From [Phialemoniopsis] sp. UDSM-2020 (lineage: Eukaryota > Ascomycota > Sordariomycetes > Thyridiales > Thyridiaceae): DNA of 64,000 nucleotides. The stretch covers positions 3,162,001-3,226,000 of the forward strand of contig JAEILZ010000007.1 in the NCBI GenBank assembly GCA_018873225.1. The letters run 5' to 3'. Of this stretch, positions 11,835 through 22,769 are shown piece after piece. Numbering within the stretch: the first letter of the stretch is position 1; each line of letters starts with the position of its first letter. The notes below the pieces were generated by a model, which saw only the letters and a list, made by a program, of their open reading frames with translations, was not told where the DNA came from and made no database searches. A program made the position numbers and the translations under genes.

Positions 11835-12396
11835 AGTTCTCCAGCCAGCTAATGAGGGGCCAAAGGAACTTAAGCCAAGATCACGGAGACTGTAGCAATG
11901 ACAACAGGCATCTTATAGAAACCTACTTATTACGCTGCTCAAGTCCGTTGTGATTGGTGACGCAGGATTTGCGCAGATCGAACATCGAACACGAGAACAG
12001 GATTTCCAAAATTTCGCGATACAAAGTCCATTTCATTTCAGCAAGCCATCGTGTAATTCAGAGGGGCTATCACGGGGTAACAGAGCTGATGAGAATTTAT
12101 CAAGGTAAGTCAAAAATAACGGTTCTTTCCTTGGGCCCTGAACACAAGGCAACCAGAAATCTTCACAAACCAGCCTTGAAAGTTATCAATATCGCATTCT
12201 GTAATTCCGCCTTCTCTGCTCTTCTCAGGCGTGCTTGTACCAATGTGGCTTATGAAAATGAGAACCGTATTGAAAGGCGATACCTTCTAACTAAGTGTTG
12301 TACATCCCAGATCGAAGATCTACTTGGCCAGAATCTCTCCCCTTCTTTACCGTGTCGCGCGTGATGGAAGGTCGCTCTGTATGTCTCGGCAGCTCG
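11835..12396. other. Convergent intergenic region
   Basis: AT-richer sequence between the small repeat gene and the 3' end of the NACHT gene. A 136-codon frame at 11954 starts with TTG and has no features; not called. Confidence 0.5.
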
Positions 12397-15300
12397 TCAA
12401 AATCCACGGTCTGGGAGGTCTGGGAGCCATTGCAAGATCCGTCTGGGACTGGGATCTAGCTCGTCAGGGCTGATGTGCAGAGTTGGGAGCACTTGAAAAA
12501 ACGTGTGGTCTATCCAGTCGCTATTATTATCGCGGCCAGTTCCCCATCTGACCCCGCGAAGGGCGTGGAGGTGCTGATTCCAGAGATCCGCGACATCCTC
12601 TTCTTGCAAGTGCGGTGGGTAAGGGCATACATCCTTGTCTGGTCTGAGTGTTTTGTTGACATTGGAGTCAAGAAGTGATCCCGACAGGAACTGGTCAGAC
12701 ATGATCCAGTCAGGATGATTACTCAGGTCACAAAAGTCCAGCTTATCAGAACCATAGTTGTGGGGAACGGGTGGCCTGAAGAAATGGGTGATTCTGAGTG
12801 GCGACGTCGCTTCGCTGGGAAAGATCTCGGGACATCGAGCCCATAACTCATCCCAGCCAGAGCGAGTATTGAGGTGTGATCCCTGCTCAGCTAGAACTAT
12901 CATAGTCAGCTGGGAGAATGAGAGCTCGATGATCGCGCCCTCGAACAGACCCTGGAATGAATTCAAGTTGAACGTAGACAAGCCGTCCAGCTCGGGGGCG
13001 CCGCCCCAATACCCAACCGCTCTGGCCAAGGTGCGTGTATCTGGGTTGAGCTTGCCATAATGGATGAAAGCCTCTATGATGCGAATTATATCGTCTTGTC
13101 TGAATGAGGGGCTTCTCATAATTGTGTAAAGCCAAATTGGAAATGGCGAGCAGGAAGTGCCCATTGTTTCGTGTCGCCAATTCGGATCTGCCCCTTCCTT
13201 CAACAACCATTCCACCAGGTTCTGGCACCGATTCCGGTGATCTTGACAGGCGATACATAGTAGCCGGGCTTTCCATTCACGCAGCGTAAATGGTTCAGGG
13301 GGCAGCGATGTCGCCAGTGAATGCTCTACCATCTTATCGAAACCCATTGCAGCAGCAGCCTCTGTTAAGAAGCGAACCGCCCCTCTTTTCTCAAGGACTA
13401 TGCTCATCCATTTTCGAACCGCGGTCACCTGAGCCCTCCGGTCGTCTGGTTCGGAGAACTTGCAGAAATCAAATATGTCTACCAGTCTGTAGAACATGGC
13501 AGACTCCATGTTCATAGATTCGTTGTCTCGAAATTGCAGCAAGGGCAGCTGGCAAAGCTGTGATTCCACCGACAAGGCTTTCATGTTGAGACCTGATTTC
13601 TGGTGATAGCCCAGTATCTCTTGACCTTGTTCAGTATCAGTAAGAAAATCATAAGCACTACGATGAATTAAGCCCACGCCGAACCTGACCAAAGGTTGGA
13701 GCTTGGATTCAGGGCCAGTGCGAAAGACTTGATTTTCCATGGGGAAACATTCAAGCAGCCCAGCGGATCTTGAAATGACGTGCCGTTGCGTCTTTTCACA
13801 GTCTCTTCGCAGGTTTTCCATAAACTCCGACGTCACACGGGGCCACTGATTCGCCACGAGCCTTCGGTATGAGTCTTCTGCTTCCATCAACGTCATATCC
13901 AACACGGATAAAAGGGGCCCATTCATAAGAAGAAACCGCCTGTTCGTTTGTACATGAAGGACGAGACGGAGATAGAATGCGGTCTTGTCTCGGTACACCT
14001 TCGTGTCCTCGTTGAGACGTTTCCACATGTCTTCGTATAGTGATGTCAGGTCGTCATCGAGTTCGTTGATCCGCGAATATAAAGTTTCCCAGTCATCTTG
14101 ATTGTGTACGCCGCTGATGACACTTCGTATCACAAGCACAACCCACAAGAATACGCCGCTTGCCTTTTCAACTATGAGATTGACCAGTGCACGTCGATAT
14201 CCGTCAGACATACTGAGAGACCAATGCAACGACTTAAATAAGTCGTCCAGTGCAGACATCACATATCCTTCAATGTCACGTCTTGTCAGGTGTTGTAATC
14301 TCAAGGTAGGAAAGCTTTGAAATGTCTCCTGGAAGAAATTTTCCGGTCGACTAGAGACGCATAGCTTGATATTTGAAAATGCCCGCAGTCGTGCAATGAG
14401 TCTGAGCAGAGGAGGACCCTCATCTGGAGACTTGCGTTGAATCTCGTCTAGTCCGTCTATGAAGACGCAGAAACAGTGTCTAGACTTGGCGATGGCTGCT
14501 TCGAGTGTTCTTTGGAGCTCCTCGACGGACCAGTCGTAGTGAGATGTCTTCGCCAAGTTGGCCGGATTATCTTCAACCAGACCTGCGATGATATCTGAGC
14601 ACGCGGGAGAGGCACGCAAGATTCCACTAAGCAGGCAGCACAGTACACCAGACAACCTAGACTGCAATGGAGAACCTGCCTTGTAAATAAAGGCAGAGAC
14701 GATTGACACCTCTAGTCTCCATTCCTGGAGCTTCCGAATAGTGCGAACGTCTTGAACCAAAAACTTCATGAGTGTGCTTTTCCCAGAACCAGGCTTTCCA
14801 CTGACCCAGTACAAGTCTTGCTCTGACCGGAGCCACTTGGCAAAGTTGGCGCATTTTGCCTCTCCGACGTGTTCATTAGCATGCTCGTTCGCGCCGTTGA
14901 ATAACCATTCGAATGTCGATTCATGTCTCGTCACAATCGTGTTGAATCGTTGATTCATCTCAGTATAATGAATACTATCAAGGAATCGGTCGATTCTCTT
15001 TTCGTCCAGGCCAGTCATGCAATATGACCTGGTGTCTCTGAAGCCGTCGGAGAACGAGATATGCAGATCTTGTAGCTGAGCTTGAAGCTGGCTCCGGGTT
15101 TTCTCGGCTTCTTTAGACACGAGATCCTGCGTGGCTTGGCCGTCGCTCAGGATGAGATGAGATAGCTCTGTATGCCCTTGTTGCAAGCGATTGAAGAAAC
15201 ACAGAGTTTGTCGGTCGAGGTTCACCATGTCGAAAGAGTTGTCCCGGAGCTGTTGACTGTGCCAAATTAACTACTAGCATAGGCATAACTTGTCCTCTGT

Positions 15301-15775
15301 GCTGAACTCACCGCAGACTGATAAGAATTCGAGTTTGCATTGTTTGTTCGGCCCGGCCCAATGCTCTCTCCAGATCATCAATCTTGTGCTTCTTCCACTT
15401 GTATTCAAGTGCTTTGAGAAACGCACTGGTCTTATCCCCTATCTGGAACTTGGCTAACTCTTCACAGAGCGAGGAAGAAATTTGCGAGACCTCGAACCCT
15501 ATTTCCCGCAATTCCGTGTCAGTGGCGACGTGCTGTCCATGCATGTGTGTCACGCTCGTAGAGGCTACAACGGGGAGGTTATTCGTGTCGGAGACTCTCT
15601 CGATCACGTCTCTAAGGCTGTCCCCCATTGCTCTTAGCCTCTTGGCCTTCTTGTTCAGAGTAGCGTCTGGCAATTGATCATTGCGAAGCTTGTGGGCAAC
15701 CGCAATCGCTTCATAGCCAAAACTGATCACCTGCATCACATTGCAAGCAATCGACAATGCGGCGAGGGCCTCCAT
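12397..15775 (-). CDS. NACHT-domain STAND NTPase (NLR-like, incompatibility type)
   Basis: Exons 15775-15312 and 15256-12397; the intron 15311-15257 has a GTGAGT donor and CACAG acceptor and restores an Arg codon. Product about 1107 residues. Residues 1-160 form an alpha-helical N-terminal domain starting MEALAALSIACNVMQVISFG, as in fungal STAND proteins with HeLo-like or related N-termini. The NTPase follows: Walker A GKPGSGKST (about 308-316), Walker B VFIDGLDE (about 419-426) and sensor CVSSRPENF (about 453). A helical C-terminal half carries the IHRSAYDFL motif (about 685-693), typical of the region after the NACHT in nephrocystin-3-like fungal proteins. There are no ankyrin, WD40 or TPR repeats, unlike many fungal NLRs. 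Expected role: signal-induced oligomerisation in non-self recognition (family knowledge; not shown for this gene). Confidence 0.88.
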
Positions 15776-16538
15776 GACAGAACAAGGCTAGATTTAAACG
15801 GAATATGTCTTTGTTAGGCCTGTGCGCTTGGGTGTCGGTAAGGAAGTGATTGATGAAGGAGAGCAAGAAAACATGGTTGCAGCCTGACCATGTGCAAAGA
15901 ATTTGTGCTACGCCTTGCAAAGTTCAGCCTGACATGCAGAAATTGCCATGGTCACGAGGACTCTGAGAACGCCACGCGGGCAAATCACAAATCAGAAGCA
16001 AAATGCAGTGTAGCCGAGGCATGCAGACAGCCATGTCTGAGGTGACGCTTCCCATCATTCGACTAGGATGATAATACTGAATAGTGTGGTGCAAAATGGG
16101 TTCTACTTGCATTATTTCGACTCGAGAGCTTCACAAAGAAAGTCTGTTTAACGTCAACAATCTGAGATCACCCCTGTACTTCACTACGCTTAATAGTACC
16201 GAGAACAAGCGTATGTCAAGGCTCGAACTACGCGATTTCGAACTTTGCGATCTATGTAGTGGAATAACCAAAATTTCAAAGCAAATGTTGAATGAACAAA
16301 CCTGAGCACTTTCGCAACAGGTCTAGTCAGCCTTTACTACGACTATGACTAAGCTAATGGGAGATGCGATCGTGCGGCTACTGTGGATGACTCCTCTTAT
16401 GACGACAACTCGTGGCACCCCGTCAATACCTTCCGCTCTTCTATGGTAGTCCAAACAAACCCCAAATCTCAGCATACCTCTGTCCCCATCGGTCACTCAT
16501 TCTGACGCCAATCATTCCTACTGACAGCATCTTCGGCC
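15776..16538. promoter_or_regulatory. Divergent promoter region
   Basis: It lies between the NACHT gene (minus) and the RidA gene (plus), and also marks the boundary between accessory and core genes. No motif recognised. Confidence 0.45.
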
Positions 16539-17064
16539 ATGTCGCCCTTGCAACGCGTCTTCACCGAAAAGGCACCTAAGCCCTTGCCCCAGTTTTCCCA
16601 GGCCGTCAAGCACGGCGGCCTGGTGTATTGCTCGGGCAACATTGGACTGAACCCAGAGACTTGGACCCTCGTAGACGGTGGAGTCCAGGAACAGACGGTA
16701 ATATTCCTCCCTCCATTCAGCGATCTTCGATGCAGTTCTTGTCACTGATATCTGCTCATCTTACAGAGACAAGCTCTGCAAAACCTCGCCAACATCCTAG
16801 CCGAAGCCGGGAGCAGCCTAGACAATGTCGTAAAGATGAACATTTTCTTGACCAAGATGGACGACTTTGCCCTGATGAACGAGGCTTTCGACGAGTTCGT
16901 CAAGGCCGAAGTCAAGCCTGTAAGTGTGGTGCCTGCCTCTAAGCAACGAGAATGTTATGATCTCTGACATTAGACTTTCAAAGTGTCGGACCTGTGTTGC
17001 GGTCTATCAATTGCCATTCAATGCTCTGGTGGAGATAGAGTGCACTGCTTTTCTTAACGAATAG
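16539..17064 (+). CDS. RidA/YjgF/YER057c family protein (enamine/imine deaminase)
   Basis: Exons 16539-16697, 16767-16919 and 16984-17064 give 130 residues, the normal family length. Introns have GTAATA and GTAAGT donors; the third exon starts at TGT after CAAAG and restores the conserved CRTCVAVYQLPF end. Diagnostic parts are present: LVYCSGNIGLNPET in the first half, NVVKMNIFL in the middle, and the Arg of the RTCVAV motif that binds the substrate carboxylate, followed by VEIECTAFL. The family hydrolyses reactive 2-aminoacrylate and related imines and protects PLP enzymes; eukaryotic members are cytosolic or mitochondrial (Hmf1/Mmf1). No clear mitochondrial presequence is visible, so cytosolic is more likely. 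The last residues (NE after TAFL) extend slightly past the usual end. Confidence 0.9.
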
Positions 17065-17616
17065 TCAACAAATTGACAGTCAACGATTAATATTGAATAG
17101 TTCTCCAAATTCTCCCAAGCTTGAATGATAAACACGAACATAAAAGACATCAAGCAAAGGCTGAAGAGGTTCTAGAGGTTATTATCTCCGTTGATGATCT
17201 CTCTACACCACCAGACACCTTGCCTTCTCAGGACTCATCTTGCTCAGCGTGGCCTTGAAGTGACATCCTTCTACCAGGTAAGATTGAAGTGTTCAAGATA
17301 GACCATAATCAGGAGTGCGTCATTTTCAAACACCTGAGCTCAACTTCAGCGTAGAGTGAAATCCAGAGTCTCGCATTTTAGTGGCTATGAGTTGCGTGCT
17401 ATCTCATCCCGTCCACAAACGCCCCAGAAAGACTCGCACATGTATACGTTGTCCAAGTCCAGACCTCTGTCTATCATAACTTACAAGTATTTCCAAACGT
17501 GAAAGCACAAGGTATATCCCAAAACGCCAGACGCTCCAAAGAAAAGCCACCCTCCACACACAGGCACATGTGTCCAATGCCCGCAGTCATAATCGTCCAG
17601 AGTCATAACACTCACC
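17065..17616. other. Convergent intergenic region
   Basis: 3' flanks of the RidA gene (plus) and the 1066-aa gene (minus). Nothing else seen. Confidence 0.5.
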
Positions 17617-20600
17617 CTACCACTGCGTCAACGCCCCCTCAACCTGCTCATCCTCCTCCTCGACCCCATCCTCATGAATCCGGAACCCATTCGGATCATC
17701 AAGCGCAGCCTGCTCCGCGTCCGCGGCGATAAGCCACGCCCGCTGGGTAGAAGGGTACTCTGAAGGCGCGCTGCTCCCCTGGCTCGCAGGGCCCTCTTCC
17801 TCCTCGCCGATGGTATCGCCCTCGTCCCCCTCAGACATGGGATCCATATTCTCCCCGTCCGACATACCATCCTCGATGCCCGGCCACGGCTCGTCCTCGG
17901 GCAGTCTCGGACCCATCTGCTGCACGGGATCCAAGACATCGTCCTCGTCCTCGTACACCTCGATGTCGTCGTACCCGTCGCCGGGCCCGCCCATCTCGCT
18001 ATCATACGGATCCGTCGAGCTGCCCCTGTCGTCGCCGTCGTAGTCCATGTCGTCGTCATCGTCATCATCGTCAAAGATGCGCATCCCAGCACCGCCACCA
18101 GCAGCCCCGGCGCTCTGTCGCGGGTGCTCCATGGGTGCGTTGCTAAACGGCGTAGCGTAGCAAAAGGGCGTCGTGCCGCGCGCGTTGTTGCCGTACTCGT
18201 CGACTCCGGGCGGCGGCGGGAACGGCGCCAGGCTCGGGCTGCGTGACATGCTCCAGCGCGGCGTGGTTCGCGCCTGATAGTGGTGATGCCGCAGGCTTGG
18301 GCTGCGTGTCGCGCCGCGGCGCTTGATTACTGCTGCTGCGGTGGTCATGGCGGGCGAGTGCATCGTCTGCACGCGCGGACTGGGCCTGCTGCTTCCGGCG
18401 GGGAAGGGCGAGGAGCGCCGCTCGTACGCTGTCATGTTGTTGTTCGAATACGACGCGACGCGGCGCTTCTGGCCCGCAGGCGACAGAACGCCCGGCAGGA
18501 CGGCAGGCGGCATCGACGAGGTGCGCACATGCGGTGGCCGCTGGATCTGCCGTCCCTTCATGACGAGCCCAGGCGACTGCGCCCTCACGGCGACGGGGCT
18601 TGTTGACAGAATCGGCGACTGCCGACCCGTGAAATACTGCTGCGACGAGCTCCCCGACGAGCGCGACCTGTTAAACACATGCGCCTGGCGCAGACTCAGC
18701 CCCGACGGCAGCGGGGACTCGTCTAGCCGATCGTTCCACGCCCAGCACTCCTCCGCGGCGTCGGCCTCGGGCACGTCCAGACTACTGAAACTACTAGACT
18801 GCGAGTCGGGATACACGCGGCTCAGCTCGCGCAGGCGGTGCCACGACCAGCCCTGCTCGTAGGCCCGGACGTCCTGGACGTAGGCCTCGGGCTGCGTGAC
18901 GTAGAGGCGGTGCAGGCCGCTCGCCTTCATGACGACGCTCGACATGAGGAACGCGGCGTCCCACAGCGAAGGGGTGAGCATCTCCGCCGGCGAGAGGAAG
19001 CGCAGGCGCGAGTCCTTGTGGATCTTGCGCAGGGGGATCCAGGGCTGCTGGAGGCCTAGAAACTTCTCGCTGAGGGCGCCGATGCTGGTACCGGTAGATG
19101 CGCGGCGTGAAGAGGCTGGCTTGTGTGGGATGTTGCGCAGCGTGGCGCCGAATGATGAGGACATTGCCTGCTGCAGACTCCGCGCGTCGGATCCCTTGAC
19201 GGAAAGGGTCTTGATCAGGCCACGGCTCTTCAATCTCTTATCGATCATGCGCCCTGGCGCACACGCGCGAGGCAGCAGCCACGACTGCTGCATACCCTGG
19301 TTCGACCACTCGTGCATAAATGGTGACTGCGGCTCCGGCGTCTGCCTGCTCAGCGTGTTGGGCATCTGCGTCCAGTCGTCGGCGTCGGGGTTGCGCCCAG
19401 ACTGCTGCGTGCCAAATTGCTGCGACTCAATCCAGATGCCCTTCAAAGGGAAGGGCAGGAAAACAACCTCGAGCTCCCAGGGGTTGTTATACGACGGCAG
19501 CGAGGAGGCCTGGAGTGAGTTCACCTGGGCCTGCAGAGCTTGGAGCTGGCTGTATATCTCCGACGACTGCTCCGCGTACCGCACGGTGGCATTCGTAGAC
19601 AGTGACGCGACGCTGACGGTCGCATCGTCATCCTGGATAGCACGGCGGCCGCTCGCGACGGTGCTGTTGTCGTCGTTGAGCCGCTTCTCCACCTCCTCGA
19701 CCCTGGACTCGAGCTCAGTGACACGTAGGTCGGTGTGCTCGTGCTTCTCGTGGCAGTCCTCGTGGCCGGCAACAGAGAATGAGGCATTCTCCAACCTATC
19801 CAGCCTCTGTTCATGGCTCTGAACAGTCTCGGACAGGTGTTGTATGGTACTGCTCCCGGGTGCACTCAGCGCCGGTGCTGGGCTGTTCTTCAACGACATG
19901 TCCTGGGTCTCCAGTGCCCTGGGCGTAGCGGCTCCGTGGAAATCGAGAAAATCAAACGAGTCCTGCGGGTTGCCGACGGTTTCTACAAGAGCTCCAGTCA
20001 CGCTGTCCAAGGCGCCAGCAGCCTCCGGGAAGGGTGTTCTCATCTGCGACTTCGCCGGGCCCAAAGTCTGCAAACCCTTCCCGGCAAAGGGCCTCATATA
20101 CCTGCCCTGACTGGACTGCGCAGTAGACGGCGACTGGGACGCCAAAAGGCACTGGGGAGGGATGGGCGGCAAGGAACCGGGCGGTCCGCGCGGGGTGTTC
20201 TGTATCACATTATTCCAGCAGTCCAGGGTGTCCGGCAGCGTGGAGTCCTGTACGGGCGTGGCATTGGCGGTCTCACGAGCAGGGGGCGGCGGTGGCACGA
20301 GGTCAAGCATGTTGGCCGGGAAGGAACTGTTCACGTTCAAGCCGGGAAAGTCCATGGAGAGCCCGAGGTTGGAAGCCATGTGGAAGGAAGGAAACTCCTG
20401 CACGGGGCTGAGCGGTTCGCGGCCTGTCCTGGGTTTCTCATTCTCCTGTCCGACGGTGGTGGCCACAGGCAGGCTCGCGGCCACAGGCGTAGGCGCCGGC
20501 ACCGCAGGGCCCTGGGGGTTATTTGTCCGGACGTCGTCGTGGAAGCAGGCATGGTGGGAGCACATGCACCACACGGCGTGGTCCGCGGCGCTGCCACCAC

Positions 20601-20817
20601 TGCCTGGGTATGCCGGGGCGGCGGTGAGAGGGTTCCGGCTCCAGAAGCGCCGGCAGCCGCAGCGCGCTCCAGTGGCGCCATGGTTTAGGTCCACGTAGTT
20701 GCAGGGGCCTCCAGGCAAATTGGAAGAGACCGTGTCCCGGGCGGCAAGTCCATCGTTGTAGATATCAAAGAGCACGGCGGAGCTGGGCGCGGGTGCTTCG
20801 AGAGGTGTCGTGGCCAT
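17617..20817 (-). CDS. Large unrecognised protein with N-terminal Cys/His cluster and acidic C-terminus
   Basis: One uninterrupted ORF of 1066 codons from ATG at 20817. The N-terminus has a compact Cys/His cluster: C39, then CGCRRFW (C53, C55), then WCMCSHHACFH (C84, C86, H88, H89, C91, H93), which looks like a metal-binding site. A Pro/Ser-rich region follows, then heptad-like stretches around residues 330-440 (for example DLRVTELESRVEEVEKRL), a better conserved-looking segment around 560-690 (WIPLRKIHKDSRLRFLSPAE), a Ser/Arg/Pro-rich part and a strongly acidic tail with eight consecutive Asp near 910-930. This suggests a nuclear or scaffold protein of Pezizomycotina; I know no named family. 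The antisense frames at 18323 and 18929 are shadows. Confidence 0.8.
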   Translation of the reverse strand: MATTPLEAPAPSSAVLFDIYNDGLAARDTVSSNLPGGPCNYVDLNHGATGARCGCRRFWSRNPLTAAPAYPGSGGSAADHAVWCMCSHHACFHDDVRTNNPQGPAVPAPTPVAASLPVATTVGQENEKPRTGREPLSPVQEFPSFHMASNLGLSMDFPGLNVNSSFPANMLDLVPPPPPARETANATPVQDSTLPDTLDCWNNVIQNTPRGPPGSLPPIPPQCLLASQSPSTAQSSQGRYMRPFAGKGLQTLGPAKSQMRTPFPEAAGALDSVTGALVETVGNPQDSFDFLDFHGAATPRALETQDMSLKNSPAPALSAPGSSTIQHLSETVQSHEQRLDRLENASFSVAGHEDCHEKHEHTDLRVTELESRVEEVEKRLNDDNSTVASGRRAIQDDDATVSVASLSTNATVRYAEQSSEIYSQLQALQAQVNSLQASSLPSYNNPWELEVVFLPFPLKGIWIESQQFGTQQSGRNPDADDWTQMPNTLSRQTPEPQSPFMHEWSNQGMQQSWLLPRACAPGRMIDKRLKSRGLIKTLSVKGSDARSLQQAMSSSFGATLRNIPHKPASSRRASTGTSIGALSEKFLGLQQPWIPLRKIHKDSRLRFLSPAEMLTPSLWDAAFLMSSVVMKASGLHRLYVTQPEAYVQDVRAYEQGWSWHRLRELSRVYPDSQSSSFSSLDVPEADAAEECWAWNDRLDESPLPSGLSLRQAHVFNRSRSSGSSSQQYFTGRQSPILSTSPVAVRAQSPGLVMKGRQIQRPPHVRTSSMPPAVLPGVLSPAGQKRRVASYSNNNMTAYERRSSPFPAGSSRPSPRVQTMHSPAMTTAAAVIKRRGATRSPSLRHHHYQARTTPRWSMSRSPSLAPFPPPPGVDEYGNNARGTTPFCYATPFSNAPMEHPRQSAGAAGGGAGMRIFDDDDDDDDMDYDGDDRGSSTDPYDSEMGGPGDGYDDIEVYEDEDDVLDPVQQMGPRLPEDEPWPGIEDGMSDGENMDPMSEGDEGDTIGEEEEGPASQGSSAPSEYPSTQRAWLIAADAEQAALDDPNGFRIHEDGVEEEDEQVEGALTQW

Positions 20818-22769
20818 TGAGAGCTCGGGCGCTCATCTCCTGGGTGTAGTAGGGTGGTGGCGCGATGGCAATCCTCCAGCGCGTCGGTCGCAGGATGACA
20901 GTGGAGGAGGAAGAAAAGCTCTACGGGAGAGCGGGCAGGTCGAGGTAAAGTCGAGAGCTTGAAGCTCAGTCAGGTGAGGTCGCAAAGGCGACCACAACCA
21001 GGCAGGGCTGGGCCGCGATCCAGATTGGGAGGTCTAGTACATCGTATTGATCTGCATTTGTTAGTCCGAGGCCGTGAGGGATATTGATCCAAAAGCCGTG
21101 CGACTCCCATTCCTAGAAGGGATATCGAAAAACCTCAGGCAGGCACTGACCGCCGTGGTTTATGAAAGAAGATAGAGGAAGCAGAGAGCAGAGTGGTGTG
21201 GGTGGACACACGCGCAGACACACACACATACGGCGGGTACGTACAGGAAGCAAGGTCGGCAGGTGAAGATGCAGCGCGAGGGTCTTATTTATGTTCGTCC
21301 AGGTTGCCTCGTCACCGAGCTTCGCAATCAATACTCGAGTCGCTGATTTTGGTAGAGGAGGGCGGACGCGAGTATGGTAGGTAGAAAGAGGTGTTGCGAC
21401 GACGAAAGAAAGTGAGGCGGCGGTGTCGGGATTGGCTCAGGCAATGGGAGGTGGGGTGGGAAACGCACGCCAGAGGATCCCTCGAACAGACGAGCAGAAG
21501 GGAGCAGAGCACGCAAAACAGGCAAAGGTCAAGAGGTCCAAGAGAGACGGGGGTATCAAGTGTGGAGAAGAGAGGCGGTCGAGGTGGAACCGAGGGTGGA
21601 AGCAAAACACCAGGACCGGGGCGGCAGAAGCAGAGAGAGATAATGAGTCGACAGCTCTTTTTTTTAAGGCGACCAGAGGGGAGGAAAACAGGACCTTGCA
21701 GCAGGACGGATAAGCCTAGATGCATGCAACCCTCAGGCCGAAAAGGCAGTTCCAATACGGGAGATCAGAGGGCCAAGACGAGGGTGAAGGGTGTGTCTAT
21801 CTTCCTCTTCTGGTTTCTATCATGGCTGCAGCTCGTCCATCAGGCATTCGACGCCCTGCGAGGGCCATGCAGGTTCGCAGCATTTGACAGGCGGCGGCCA
21901 CCCATCTCGAGAGGGAGGGTGAGGGTGAGAGAACGCGTCTTGGACCTGTAAGCCTAACACCTAGTTACGCCAACGAGGGAAAAAGGGGAGGGGCCGAGCC
22001 GGGAATGCGGGTTTGGGCGGGGACAGCAGAAGGGCACAGGAAGCCTGGAAGATCCCTGTCGCGTTTGCTAGGCGGAGGGTGCCCATTGGACCAGAAGCCA
22101 TTTAGACCCCGGTCAAACGAGCGTGGATCGCGTGTGGGTGGGCGTGGAGGGTGGAGACACGATTCCCGTCCCAGTGTGAGTGAGACCTAAGTTAGTGATA
22201 TCTGATGGGAAAGGGTCTTCAAGAAAAAGAAGATGCCGATGTCCAACATGGCCGCTTTTGGCAATCAGGTCGAAGCCTCGCAGGATTCTAGTCCACATCT
22301 CCTCCGCTCTCCAGCCAGGATCCGGGTTTGTAGCTGCTCAAGGGATGCTGACCTGCGACATTAACATCGACACGACACTGACACCTGAACCTGTTTAGCT
22401 TGTCAGCTCACGGCGATACTTTTCCCACCTTGAACGGTCCGAATCTGCTGCTTGCATGGAGTGTGGAATGATAGTTGGTATTTCAATGCGCCCGAGTGGT
22501 ATAGTTAAACAGTTGAAAAGAAAGTTGCCCGACGCCATGTGCCTCGTCGTGTGTGTTCATGAATGCGTCGCCATAAGTGATGCTCACAGAGAGTCCAGAG
22601 CCGATCTCATGTCTCAGAACCTTCCCACCTTACCCCCTTTCCAACACCCACCATGCCATGAGAGAGATGAATGAATAATGATACAAGGTGACATTCCCTG
22701 GTCACACAAATGGAGTCCAGATTAATAAGATTTCCCAAATCTTTGGGGCGGCCAATACCGTCCACTCGG
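20818..22769. promoter_or_regulatory. Long upstream region, purine-rich on the plus strand
   Basis: About 2 kb separating two same-strand genes. On the minus strand the 21.2-21.7 kb part is pyrimidine-rich, as is common for fungal promoters and long 5' UTRs. Reading frames here (for example 21391-21951) are low in complexity and not supported as genes. Confidence 0.45.

Noticed and set aside
11954..12364. 136-codon frame
   Set aside because: Starts with TTG, no Met start nearby, no protein-like features, and lies in convergent 3' flank.
18323..19822. Long plus-strand frames opposite the 1066-aa gene
   Set aside because: Antisense shadows with Cys/Arg-rich, unstructured composition.
22486..22520. 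Sequence resembling a tRNA A box (GAGTGGTATAGTTAAAC)
   Set aside because: No B box or acceptor-stem pairing found downstream.
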